64,000 nt of DNA from the NCBI GenBank assembly GCA_964019695.1, contig OZ026517.1, forward strand, positions 50,709,672-50,773,671, written 5' to 3'. The notes below the pieces were generated by a model that was given only the letters and a program-made list of their open reading frames with translations, searched no databases and had not been told where the DNA came from. Below, one piece after another: positions 35,455 through 47,299 of the stretch. Positions within the stretch are counted from its first letter, which is position 1; each line of letters opens with the position of its first letter. This DNA is from Loripinus fragilis. Taxonomy: Eukaryota > Mollusca > Bivalvia > Lucinida > Lucinidae. Position numbers and translations under genes: made by a program.

Positions 35455-38294
35455 TCACCTTGACTTTCAACATTTCAGGCTTTAATCATGGTTGGCATGT
35501 GTTGGTGTTTTTTTCATTTTTAAGTTCCTTGCCTATCTCAGTTTTACGTAATTTAGAGTTAGAGGCTATTAAACTCTACGACAGAGCAAACAAATCATAT
35601 AAAGCGGCACTTCTTACAAGGTATTATGTTCAACATTTCCTTAGTCCTAATATCGATTCTGAGGTCAACCATAAACGACATTTTATCAAAATTCCATTTT
35701 TTAACAAAGGTATGGAGTTTATTTTTACATAATATCTTTAAGGATAATTTAGTGATTTCATCTTTTCCAAACTACTTTAATAATTCTGAAAATCCTATCA
35801 TTTGTTAAAAATATAACTAACCAATCAGGTCTACTATATTTAACTTTAATAAAATTGTAACTGATATAGATGTAGATTCTAATACTCCTGGCTCCTGAGA
35901 TTGTCAAAATTCTAATCATTTATATCCCTCTGCAGGGAATGTGAATACAGGTAATCTAAATGTCATTCCTGACGTTAGAGTTCGCAATATTTTTTCTAAA
36001 GGTCCTAAATATATATTTCCTTCTAATATTGATTTCCCTAAATGTCGTAGAGAGATCGCTGCTTCTTTTAATGACTTAATAATCGTTGGTGCAAATGGGA
36101 AAATGTTGAACCTGATGTCTTGAAGGAATGGAAGATTAACATTTTTGAAATTATTGATACTCGTATTTCGTTTTACTTTCGTAATACACATCTTTTACCC
36201 CCTAAACCTAAATCTTCTTTTCATCATCTTAAACGAGGTATCCAGGATTTTCATATGAGCTATGTTTTGGTTCCTGCAGATAAAGCTGCTAACAATGTTG
36301 TAGTTGTTTGACGATTATATTATATTAATACTCTTAAGCATGAGCTTGTTGACACTTATGCCTATAAACTGCAGCCTTCTTTGAGTTAGAGGGTGATTGT
36401 CGATGGGCATGGTTGTCATACAGCACTACATTTCGATGTCAAAGCTAAAGAAAATCAAGACAAAATTCCTAGGTTGTACTGGTTACCTTAACTCCATAAA
36501 AACCTATAAAGCAAGATTTATTGCTAATTTTAGTACGGCAACAGAACTTTCTAAATTGTTAACCTCGTGTCATACAGCTGTTAAAAAGCATGTTATCAAG
36601 TACTGTAATAAGGTATATGAGAGATCCGGTAAAAACCAATTTTGGTCTATTAAAAGTTCAGGTGAAATTTTAGATAAACTTAAAGCTAGAGATTTCAATG
36701 TGACCAGTTTGTCTACTTATGATTTTTCTACTCTTTACACTACTTTACCTCATAATTTAATTAAAGATAAACGTATTGATCTTATTGAAAGAACCTTCCA
36801 GAGAGAAGGCTCTCCTTACCTTGCATGTAATGACAGAAATGCATTTTTACTTCGGAAAAAATAAAAATATCATGCATGGTCATGTCAAAATGTATGTGAT
36901 GCGCTAACCTTTTTGTTGGACAATATTTTTATTCGATTTGGCACCAAGCTGTATAGACAAGTAGTTTGGGATTCCTATGGGCACTAAATGTGCTCCCCTG
37001 GTTGCACACTTATTCCTGCTTTGTTATGAGAGGGACTTTATGGTGTCTCATTCTGATGATAAACAGGCTGATGTTATTGATTCGTTTAACACTACATCCA
37101 GATATTTGGACGTTATTTTAAACATTAATAATGTTTATTTTGACAATATGGTAAGTCAAATATACCCTTCAGAGCTCCAGCTTAATAAAGTCAATAACTC
37201 TGATACCAAAGCTGTATTTTTTGACTGCATTTGTCTATTTCTAATGATATTGTTTCTACCAAAATGTATGATAAACGTGACGGCTTTGATTTTGAAATTG
37301 TCAATTTCCCATTTTTAGATGGCGATGTTTCTCATTCGTTTTGCTAGAGCATCTAGTTATAATACTGACTCCCACACTCGCAATAAATTAACTCACAAAC
37401 TTCTTAAACAAGGCTATTGGTATCATAAACTTCCCAAAACCTTCTCTAAATTTTATAGACGATACTATGATTTGATATCTAAATTCCAAGTTGGACTTAA
37501 ATCTCTCTTGCGCCAAGGACTTTCGGAACCTGAATTCTATGGTGACTTGGTGTATAAATTGAAGAAGATTGTTGGCTGTAATAATTTTTCTGCGCAATTC
37601 ATTAAAATAATTTCCAATTATAAAAAGATTGGCTATAACATTAATGTATTACAACAGACTGCATGCTTGGTGGTCAACCAAATCACGGTTGGCAACTTTG
37701 CTTTCCTCTTTAATTGCACGCCGGTGGGTCAGGCTTCAGACTCTATGACGGTTCCGACTTAATGACTTATCTACTGGTGAGATGGTAGGGGCCTGATGCT
37801 TTGGCTGTTTGTCGGGCCCACCGGGGTTTACATGTTTGATTTCTTTTGCTCCGGAAAACAGTTTAATTTACTGTTGAGTCCTTATCTTTGCTTTATCTCC
37901 TTTTTATAACTGATTTATATGTTCTAGGAGATGATGCATTGATAAGTTAGGGGTCTTTTATGCAAACCAAACATCTATGTGTCTTGATCCACATCTGAAC
38001 TAAGGGTGAGGTTGGTGCACTATTAAACCTGTTTAAGCCCTACAGTAAAATAATTTACTGACTGTTCCAAGGCGGAACTTCTATTGTGGATCTTTTATGT
38101 TTTTTCTGTCTTGTGTTTGCTATGCCTTTGTGTGCGTCTGTTTATATGTGCCTTGTGGTCACCTGCTGGGAAAGGGCTGGCCTCTTGGCTCTCGTTTGTG
38201 GTGTCTAACTGTGAGTTTGTTTCTTTCCCATTGGTATATGGGTCAAGTGTGGTACTTGATTGTATCGATTCCTGATATTTGCACCCTTATTTTC
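35455..38294 (+). mobile_element. PLE-A, most complete copy (decayed)
   Basis: About 2.8 kb. The N-terminal region starts near 35460 (SVLRNLELEAIKLYDRANKS). A YPSAGNVNTGNLN/SKGPKY stretch follows at 35925-36010, then ILVPADKAANNVVVV-type sequence to a TGA at 36309-36311. The finger/palm region is at 36397-36864 and 36977-37318 (VGIPMGTKCAPLVA and YLDVIL, where Asp of the catalytic DD has become Val). The C-terminus ends at 37762 and the full 3' UTR at 38294. At least six frame breaks and the lost catalytic Asp make it non-functional. No GIY-YIG domain follows the RT. It gives the template for reading the other copies. Confidence 0.8.
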
Positions 38295-39539
38295 TTTCCA
38301 GCGTTCCTAGTTTTTCCTAGTTTTCCTTCTTTTTCCTAGTATTTTAAATGAGCCCCTAGTTCTTCCTAGTTTTGTCACAACCTCCCAGTATTCCTAGTTT
38401 TTCTATAAATTTGGCACCTTTTTGGATGTGTTTTGAGATTTTGTTTCAGAATAAGATCTTTAGGGTGTTGAACTGACAGTCTTTGGTGTTCTTTGTGTGG
38501 TCTTTTGTTACTGATGCATAGTCTAGCCTTCTCAGGTGATAACTGGATGTTGGACTATACTCTATGATGACTCTATGATGATGAAAATTGACTCAAACCC
38601 ACTAGTGGAACCTTAGAGTTTTGCAAGAGCAGTTTGAACATAAGAAATAAACCATATATACAGCCAGACAGAAGTTAAGCATCACCTCAATAGTTTCCTA
38701 GAGAACGAAGGAAGCTTTCCAGTCATGAATATTTTCTTGTTTTATCTATGAAAATAGATAAAGTGGTGGCAATTTTCGAATCGATTATCACAAAGGTAAA
38801 CAACCAGGCATGGTAAATGCACACTTACCCCTAAAATGCCCTTATTCTCTTGCCCATTATGGTATTTTCAAAACGCTTAGACATGTAAAGTGTTAGTATC
38901 ATATTGTTACAATATCAAAGACATGTTTTGTCTGAAAATTTCAGATACATATCTCTAAAAGAATAAAAGTTATGGATGTGTAAAGAATGGCATGTTATAT
39001 AGTGAAAATGCAAAAATAATTAACACGCGATTAACCATCTCTATGATCCTTTATAACTGACATGAAACCTTGAGTTCGACAGAATCAGTTTGGCACTAGT
39101 TTGAAAAAATAAGTCTAGATTATTTCTGTGTTTATTTGAATTCAAAGTAAGCACTTTGGGTTAAGCTGTGACACTTTTAAGGGTATACCCCAAAATACGG
39201 GTTGGTGTTTACAGGACACCGTAGACATTCAGCAAAATGACCAAATGGCATTCTGATATGTTCAGCAGACCAAAGGAAGACAAGGGTAACAAAATATTAC
39301 AAACTGGTTGTTCTTCTGAAGAAATTTGTACGCGAAAAACGTCTCTGAAATGATGTTCAGGTGATGCTTAACTTATGTCTGACTGTATATATATAAATAT
39401 GTTGACATGTAATGTTCGTGACATATTTCGTTGTTTTAAAATGCTGTATCTATCCTTAGACCATTGTAAGTGTCTACCAACTCTGGAACCAGTGTAAAAC
39501 AGACTCTACTTTAGTCTGATGGTCAGTTGTTTTTTCTGA
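38295..39539. other. No gene seen
   Basis: Begins with a cluster of TTCCTAGTTTTTCCTAG motifs (38295-38400) whose kin reappear in the same orientation at 40560-40605. Otherwise unique-looking AT-rich sequence. Confidence 0.35.
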
Positions 39540-39785
39540 GGTCTCATATAAGGCAGCATAAAAAGGAATGAGGTATGGTAAATGCTTTTTGGTTGATTTC
39601 TTGCTTTACATCTGAGGTCATTTAGGAATGACAAGTTGATCCTAGCGACACTTTTCTAAGGCAGGAGTACTCTGTGCTCATCCTTTCACCAGTATCTGAC
39701 AACTATATATAGTGAAAGAATGTGCTGGACCTGGGAATCGAACCTGCAAATTTCCCGAATATTAGGCTGGACACGCTGCAAAAAA
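39540..39785 (-). mobile_element. Possible tRNA-derived SINE
   Basis: The reverse strand has a box-B-like GGTTCGATTCCCAGG near 39735-39749, followed by a SINE-like body (GATACTGGTGAAAGGATGAGC...AGTGTCGCTAGGATC). Box A is poor, so this may be an old or partial copy. Confidence 0.4.
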
Positions 39786-40736
39786 CTGGGCTGTTAAATA
39801 TAAATGGGTTGGATCAATTGGGTTTATTGACATCTGAATAATGTCCTGATATACTAAAATCACTGTATAAGGTTATCTACAAGTCAAGTCTAATACACCT
39901 CAAGTCTAATACAGATGTATGCGAATATCTGTCTATATCTTATATTCAAAAAAAGTATAAAATAAATGGGAGCATTGTCCTCTGAAATTCTTCATTTTCT
40001 GAAGGTAAAATTGCCCCTGCAAAATAACCATATGGCTTCCTCTGCTTTCTTGGTTTTCAAATTTTCGCGGGCCAGGACCCCTGGACCCCCCTTTCAAAAG
40101 TGTCTTGTAATGTTACAGGCCAACACTGCTGAAAACAAAACTACTTGGAAGAGTGAGCTATACAACTAAGGGAGTGGGACACACAAAAGTGGGGTCTACT
40201 TCCTGAATTTGTAATTTGTTAGCTAAGGATTTGCTGTACCCTCTATCTGTCAAATACAGGGCTGGAAAAAAAAACCAGGATCCAGTAAAAAAAATTTAAA
40301 ATTCAATGTTAATTTGCTCTTCGTTTTTATTAGAATTTCAGTGAAAACAACCATTATTGCACCTAGATTAGTCTTTATAAAAATCTTCAATTTCATATAA
40401 GAGTCAGCCCTGTTGACTGCAGAAGAAAACTTAGTCAGCTTAACAGTCTTGTAGTATAAGTGTGTACGGTTTCTGAGGTAAACGGGTAGGGGAAAGTAAA
40501 ATATATAAACAAATAACTCCTAATTTTGCCTCAAACTTCTTACATTTTCCTATTTTTTTTTCCAAGTATGTTGTAAATACCTTTCCTAGTTTTCTCCTAG
40601 TTTTTTTCAAAGATGCTACTGGAAAGCCTGACATTTCGCAACTTCAAAGAAATTAAACACTGAAATTACAGATAGTTTTTGTGACGTGTGAAACCACGTG
40701 ATCCTACACCCTGTTGTTACAAACCGACAAAAAACT
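39786..40736. other. No gene seen
   Basis: Short frames only; TTTCCTAGTTTTCTCCTAG near 40580 echoes 38295-38400. Confidence 0.35.
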
Positions 40737-41034
40737 AAGTAAGTATGATCAGTAAATACCACAATCACACACTGCTGACCAACCCATGGCACCGTGAGGA
40801 AGAGCCACATATAAATGAAATCTATGGGAAAGTTAATGCAATATGTGATTGTCAAATGCAAATACTGATTATAGTTTTAATAACAACATTAAATGCGAGC
40901 ACATGGAAACTTTTTACGGTAACCACACAGCACAAACTTAAGAGTCGTAACATCCAAAAGTAAGTGATTATGATCAGAAAATACCACAATCACACACTGC
41001 AGACCAACCCTTTGCACCGTGAGGAAATGCCACA
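40737..41034 (-). mobile_element. Two PLE-B tails flanking a shared spacer
   Basis: Tails at 40737-40812 and 40955-41034 lie in the same orientation, about 220 bp apart. The intervening GGGAAAGTTAATGCAATATGTG... segment recurs beside the PLE-B tail at 42420-42614, so the unit is either part of the PLE-B UTR arranged in tandem or a separate repeat carried with it. Confidence 0.65.
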
Positions 41035-42419
41035 TATAAATTACACATGACACATGGGTAATTCTAAAAAAAATGCCCATTCTCTGTTCCTGTTAATTTT
41101 TCAACCTTAAATTAAATTATTTTACTTTTTAAGACAAACAACTACTTCTTACATACAAATTAATCGAAACTTATACTGGTTTGATTTTTTTCTATTTTTA
41201 CAACACCAAATATATCATGTTAGATAGTAAGGGTGAGCTTTTTGGCATGTCCCTAAATGGTATATTTGGAATTTACTTAGAATTAACCTCAATATTATGC
41301 CACATTTCTCTGCCTTTTAATTTCTTTAGGCAATTATATAATATAATGATAACATATTCAGATATTGCGAACAGAAACGCGATTTTGATTCTTCATTTAG
41401 TGCTTCACTTGTTCCTCATTTTTTCGTCATTTCCACAACGCTTACAAATAATGAACCCGGATGAATGATCAATAATCATTTTCCCAACAGAATTCATTTT
41501 AAAGGACCTCACAAGTCCACAATGTTTGGAATATATTATCCAGTATTTAATTAAGCTAAGTGATGATGAAAGTATGCCAGAAAGACATGAAGCTGTGGTT
41601 TTACATGGATGCACTTTTTGTTTATGATTACAGAACATCTTGCTCGAAGCTAATCTTCACTTGAAGGTGTCTAGTTGTTGTAGATACAGTTGCATAACAA
41701 GTTCACACACTTTGATTGTACATCACTGGGTGTTACAGATTTATGTTAAGAATGAAATAAGTACAAAAATGATAAAATGTCATTTCCACAACTGTCATTA
41801 CCGAAATGGTATTGGTTGCGGTAAAGACAAAGAGCCAAGTAATAATAGAATTATTTCATTTTTTCTTCGAGAGCTTCAATGTATAATGCACACTGGAATG
41901 ATTATATCAATCCCTATTGTTGTGTATTGCCCTAGACCTATTATATGGACGTTGATCTTACTGTAATTTCCGTAACGTCATTTCCACAACAAGAAAAATA
42001 CGTCATTTCCGCAACTTTTCTTGTGGTTAGACCCTCATTACAAATAGACTATATCATATGAATGAGTGTTAGCTTAATCTAGCCTTACAAAGTTAATCCG
42101 GGACTACTTATTCGCTACTATAATACATTATTTGGGCTGTTTATACGAATTGTAAACAGTTCAAGCACAACTTAAAGATTGAAAAAACACGTTTTTTACA
42201 TTCAATTTTGCTTAATCCCAATTTCATCCTAATTCTGATTGAAGTATTATTTCTGTAATGGTCGTCTTAACATCTTTTTAGTCAGAGATGTGTGTGGATA
42301 TAATTCGCATTAAATTACATTAATGCGCCATATATCCTTACTAAGAAAGTTGATAGAAATCAGAACACCAGATATAAAATAGTTTCATTGTCCAAATTGG
42401 GCATTTTAATGGAAAACCC
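41035..42419. other. No gene; recurrent GTCATTTCCACAAC motif
   Basis: The motif (C)GTCATTTCC(A/G)CAAC occurs near 41425, 41780, 41976 and 42001. It may represent subterminal repeats of an unrecognised transposon. The 108-aa frame at 41640-41966 spans one motif copy and shows no domain. Confidence 0.4.
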
Positions 42420-42614
42420 ACATATAGGAAAGTTAATGCAATATATGATTATCAACTGCAAATCTGGACTATAGTTTCAATAACGACATTAAATGTGAGC
42501 ACTGGAAACTTTTTACGTTTTACAACAAAGCACAACCACAAGAGTCGTGACATCAAAAATTAAACGAGTATGATCAGGAAATACCACAATCACACAACGC
42601 AAACCAAACCACGG
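42420..42614 (-). mobile_element. PLE-B tail with adjoining spacer repeat
   Basis: The spacer GGAAAGTTAATGCAATATATG... (42428-42560) is followed by the tail GAGTATGATCAGGAAATACC... (42565-42614), the same order as at 40805-41034. Confidence 0.6.
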
Positions 42615-43482
42615 TAATAGTAACGATTTAAATGATTAAATCACATGAACCTAAGGTAATCAAAATGGGTAAGAATTGCTGTGTGCGTTTGTTTTGTCTG
42701 ATATATACAAAGTAGTATAATTACACATTGACCTGTCAAATAATTTTGATAAAACATCAAAACATACAGAAGGAAAAACAATTTAATAAAATGGCGATTG
42801 GTAAGTTGATAACACAATGAAGAAATATGGACTCATTTAGATGAGAGTTTGTCGTTTGGAGATCAAACATACCAGGCCCCAAGGTTATAAAAAAACATGC
42901 TCAACTCAACTGGGCACAAAATTTATCCTGTTCAAAAATATTAAAATGCCAACAATTTTTGGCATTTTAACATTTATAAGCATGCTAAATACACCAACTA
43001 AGAGTTTGACAACAAGAAAATTCATTATTTTCAGCATTTAGCTTTAATTAGCAGTTGAAATTTCATGCTCAACTGAGTTGAGCACGAAAAAAGTTTATGA
43101 CCTCGAGGCCAGTTTTGTTTCAGAATCACCTTGTTAATATTTTGGTTTGTTTATAGTTGAACACTCCAGTCAACAGCTATGGTCATGATGAGATCAGTAA
43201 ATCTAACGACACGTTTCATGAACAAGTTTACAATACTGCCGCGACATGTGATTTCCAACAATGTGGTATTTTGACAAGTGTAGACTCATACCAGCCTGTG
43301 CAGACTCCTTTTAAGCTTAGAGGCTCCAAATGATGCTCGATCAGTAGCTCAACACTCATAGAATAATCGAGCGATTAGCATAGGCTCTGATGAGACTGCG
43401 CGTATATGCAGGCTGATCTGAGGCATTGGTGGTCGCACATACCACATTGTTTGAAATCTCATGTTGCGGCTCATATAGGGCC
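42615..43482. other. No gene; ends in a bivalve-type repeat
   Basis: AT-rich to about 43280. Then comes a CAGCCTGTGCAGACTCC / GAGACTGCGCGTATATGCAGGCTGATCTGAGG inverted pair, and a stretch (43433-43475) that matches 55396-55440. Confidence 0.4.
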
Positions 43483-43660
43483 TAGCTAAAACGCTGACTT
43501 TCACTGCAGAATTGCTGACTGTTGACCAAACCAAAAGCTGACCAAAAACTGACCAAAGTGACTAAAATGCTGACCAGAGGCAGTGCTGACCAGACAAATC
43601 ATCTGGTTCTTGATCAGGTTTAATTGGTGATAATTGATGATAATGAACATAATGAACAGT
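43483..43660 (-). repeat. CTGACCAAA-rich repeat, paralogue at 55050-55245
   Basis: Irregular CTGACC(A)AAA units ending in TGATAATTGATGATAATGA. The reverse complement appears at 55050-55245. Non-coding. Confidence 0.65.
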
Positions 43661-43833
43661 GTAGTAACAATCTTATGAAAATTATCCGTCTTGTTATAGG
43701 CCAACAACGGCTCACCATGACAGCTTTTTAGCACCTATCAGTTATATTTTTTATACCAGTACCTTCCCATTGATACCATCTGATGATGATAAGATAAGAC
43801 CAACATGTTCACGTACAGAGCTGTGTTGGGATC

Positions 43834-44173
43834 CCAGGGGGGGGGGGGTACTCTCATTTTTTTCTTCATACGTTAGCTCGGGCCCAGCCCAAAAATATCA
43901 GGAATTTCAAGCACCTCCTAAAAATATTTGAAATTTTAGCAACCCAAAAAATATCCCCCATTCTGTACCTTGAAAAGAAAAGACCCTAATATGCATAGAA
44001 ATGACCCCTAAATATAGCCCAATTTTGTGATGACCCAAAAAATATCCACAAAATCTTCATACCCAAAAAAATATTCATTTTTCTGAAAACCCAAAATTGA
44101 ATCTCAAAATTTTGAACCCCCAAAAGGATAGCCCGAGCTTACGCATGTATAAAAATATAAGGGTACCCCCTGG
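43834..44173. mobile_element. TIR MITE (CCAGGGGG...TACCC)
   Basis: The left end CCAGGGG(n)TACTCTCATTTTT...ACGTTAGCTCGGGC pairs over about 45 bp with the right end GCCCGAGCTTACGC...GGGTACCCCCTGG. The interior is a run of diverged CCCAAAAATAT units. 340 bp, non-coding. Confidence 0.75.
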
Positions 44174-44403
44174 AGTTGGAATGACCAAATACATAGACTG
44201 ATATGCTATCCACAGGAATCCATATGACGTATGGTCATTTGGTGATGACAAGTAAATTTTATTGCATTTTCACTGGTGATTGACAACTGCCTTACTTTGG
44301 CTTTGACAAAATGAACACTATAATATAATGTTACAAGAGTCTGCAACTGTGATTTACAGAGTGAAAACGGATCAGTCACAGATCATTTTGAGCTCAAGCC
44401 TTT

Positions 44404-44600
44404 TTAGCTCACATGTCACTTAGTGACAAGGTGAGCTTTTGTGCTCAGTCTTCGTCCGTCGTTCGTTAACAAATGACATCTCCAAAACTACTGGTTGGAT
44501 TTTGACCAAACTTGGCTGGAATGACCTGTATATGGCACTGCTGTCAATCGGTGGCTTAGTTTGCGTTTACAGTGCAGAGTTAAAGTATTAAGTCAAAGTA
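44404..44600 (+). repeat. Hairpin-headed bivalve-type repeat
   Basis: Opens with the near-palindrome AGCTCACATGTCAC/GTGACAAGGTGAGCT, then CTTCGTCCGTCGTTCGTTAACAA and a TTGGATTTTGACCAAACTTGGC module. Similar in design to 18962-18996 (inverted) and 46150-46320. Confidence 0.55.
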
Positions 44601-44899
44601 TGGTTCCCGCACGTACATGTATGCGAACACATTTTATACAATTTGCCTACGCCTTGAAAAGGCAGACGTAAAAAGCAGATAACATTTTAGGACAAAACAA
44701 TTTGGCAGAATAGGGATTAACATAATTATTGCATGTTGGGTAATTTGTCATGCTTTTGTTGTTGTCTGCTGACTCTTTCAAACAAAACAAAAATAAAAAT
44801 TCATTCTAAGTGTCAACCAGTTCAAATGTTATTAAAGTTAGTTTGTTTGTTTGTTTTTTCTTTAAAATAATCAGTTAGTACCACTATCTAAGTGTCAAC

Positions 44900-44956
44900 C
44901 AGTTTGGATCCAGATCAGGCCCGACGAAATATTGGGCCTGATCTGGGTCCAAACTG
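44900..44956. repeat. Hairpin with 23-bp arms
   Basis: Arms 44900-44922 and 44934-44956 (CAGTTTGGATCCAGATCAGG and inverse) pair at 22 of 23 positions around an 11-nt loop, GACGAAATATT. Not followed by a U-run, so not a bacterial-type terminator. Possibly a MITE remnant or structured RNA. Confidence 0.8.
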
Positions 44957-45482
44957 TTTGCAACGAAACTCTTGAAACGTGCATGCTCAGCATCTTGTGA
45001 GGATAGAGGCCGCTTATACTTTTTTCTCGTCGACAGCCCTGCTTTTGGTGTATGGGCAGCAAAAATATTTGTGAGACTACATTGAAGCGCAAGCTCATCT
45101 GAGCCTTTGCTGTTCGAATATGCGATAAATACCTAAATCTCTGGCTCATTTATATTGAAATGTGAAATGTTATATTAGGACCACAAAACATAAGTAAGCT
45201 TGTGGTTCCAATATTTAAATGACAATGCATAAAATTATGAAAATTTACATCAAGTTCAACTGTCTGAATTCTGAGTAAAGAGACAATTCAGAAATGCAGT
45301 CTTAACCACAATGCCATATTTTGCTTGAGACCCCCAAAACCATACAGTTCATGAAAGATAATTAAGTGGTTATAATCACACAGCATGTATTTCTTCTCTA
45401 GCAGTATGCTAATTAAAACATACATGCTTAGAACAGCATGTGGTCACTACCGTACAGCTACTCTTATCTGTTTTATGCAAAT

Positions 45483-45750
45483 GTGTCAGACCTAGAAGGG
45501 GAAACTCCCAAAAGGGGTTTTCGTGACTGGCTCAAAAGACACAGATCAGCTGCGCAGCTAATTGAAATTTCAATGTACATGTATCTTCTGTGAGTGACTG
45601 TACAACCCAGATTGTGTCAGAACCTGAACGGAAATCCCCAAAAGGTTTTCTCGCGACTGGCTCAAAGTACACTGAAATTATGACACAGATCAGCTGCGCA
45701 GCTAATTGAAATTTCCATGTATCATCTGTGGCTGTACAGTCCCGATTGTG
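45483..45750 (+). repeat. Tandem duplication of about 131 bp
   Basis: Both units contain GTGTCAGA(A)CCT, CCCAAAAGG...TTTTC, GACTGGCTCAAA and CACAGATCAGCTGCGCAGC. They have diverged with small indels. Confidence 0.75.
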
Positions 45751-45819
45751 AAATGTATTTTGGGCACACCGAATTAAGAGAACTGGGCCAGTTCATGCTC
45801 TATTTTGTTTGTTTGATTT

Positions 45820-46004
45820 GATTCTTTACGTCCCAGACAACAATCTTTCAGTTACGTCGGGACGGGTCTTCCTGGATTGAACCAGTACTAAGCAAGGATA
45901 AATGTGTCTTGCTCAAGGACACATCACTGTGACGCCAGTGAGGCTCGAACCCGGTGCCCTTCGGTCTCCAGTCAAGCACTCTACCACTGAGCCACTGCGC
46001 TCCC
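45820..46004 (-). mobile_element. tRNA-derived SINE
   Basis: On the minus strand: GGGAGCGCAGTGGCTCAGTGGTAGAG (box A), GGGTTCGAGCCTCAC (box B), then GTGTCCTTGAGCAAGACAC and AGTACTGGTTCAATCCAGG. Same family as 32852-33020. The 3' part ends in TTTGTTTGTTTGATTTGATT. Confidence 0.8.
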
Positions 46005-46149
46005 TATGCTCTATATTTTAATAACTGTCAATATTAACATATGTTTTGGGTGCGTAAAAGAAACATCTCATTTAGACATTTCCTTTACGCACCCAAATTT
46101 TAATGTTTGATTGGTGAAAACTGATAATAATCATTTTTGAGGGTTATTA

Positions 46150-46520
46150 GGGCCCCGCCAAACTAATGTTGGCGGAGCTCTATTGTTTTCGGCTTGCCTG
46201 TCCGTCCGTTGTCGTGGTCACTCTAACCTAGTCATTTTTAATTCGAGTTCTTCCAAATTTCACATATGGATTGCATCCATCAAACTCTCGCTCAAGTTCG
46301 AATACGTGTTATGCCCAAAGAAGAATAACCAAGATGGCCGATAAAATGGCCGCCGCCTATCAGTGTACTCTAATCTTGTCATTTTTATCGGATTTCTTCC
46401 AAATTTCATGTATTAAACTATTGTTCATGTCTGAATATGGGTTTTGTCCGATGAACGATAATCAAGATTGTCGCCAAAATGGATCAGGGCATTATGCGGG
46501 TCCTTTGTCGGAATCTGACT
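46150..46520 (+). repeat. Hairpin-headed dispersed repeat
   Basis: Begins CCCCGCCAAACTAATGTTGGCGGAGC (stem CCGCCAA/TTGGCGG), then CTGTCCGTCCGTTGTCGTGG and a body holding two related modules (ATTTCACATATGGATTGC and ATTTCATGTATTAAACTA). Frames across it are not genes. Confidence 0.5.
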
Positions 46521-46825
46521 GTTCTAGTATATTTTTTTTATATCTACCTCCCTATAGTTCAAACTACTGAAAATTCGAAATAACATCTCCAGTAGTCCCG
46601 TGGACTTCGAATTATAAGGTTCCACTGTAGTAATATTGAGAATTAGCTTTTATCGTTATACATTTGTTATTATTTTGTTAAAAAGTTCCATATTTTTAAT
46701 TGTACATTGAGTTATGCATCGAATTTTGGCCTAACCAAAAAATATTTTGCATCCCAGCCGCTTGTAATATGAAACAAAATAATACTGTTTGTTTGGGTTG
46801 ATGCTTGGTGCCCAAGTCAAAAATT

Positions 46826-46986
46826 TTCAGTCATTTCGGGGCTGTTTCCTGGGTATACCTAGTACTTCAGGCAATGATGATGAAATGTTTTGCTGAAGGA
46901 CACAATACCGGGCGCCTGGTGAGATTCAAACCCACTGCCTTGCTATCAAGAGTCAGTAATTTACCGACTGGGCTAACGGTTGTCCT
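46826..46986 (-). mobile_element. tRNA-derived SINE, second family
   Basis: On the minus strand: box A TTAGCCCAGTCGG, box B GGTTTGAATCTCACC, then GTGTCCTTCAGCAAAACATTTCATC. The head differs from that of the family at 32852 and 45820, but the GTGTCCTT module is shared. Confidence 0.7.
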
Positions 46987-47299
46987 ATACTTTTACTCTG
47001 CAATTAAATTTAAAGCATAAAAGAGCAAAAAAAAAACAGAGTACATTTAAAGCATTGGTATGTGATTTCCTCTTAACATGAGCCGGGTGGTGAGAAAACC
47101 TATCTTTGTTGCTCTTGAGATGTTCCGATACAAATCTGCACAGTAGCCTGGGTCCAGTCGTCAATATTTTGGCAATATTTTCTAATAAAAACAAAAACAA
47201 CATCAAAGGTATCGGTTGTCCGTTATTGATTTCGATTAATATAATTTTTGACCAAGAAACGGAAAAATAAAAAAAGAAGAAAAAATGATCAGACTGGAA

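Noticed and set aside
46271..46570. 99-aa ORF with ITKMADKMAAAYQ
   Set aside because: Translation of a dispersed repeat; contains AAGATGGCCG-type motifs common in bivalve repeats.
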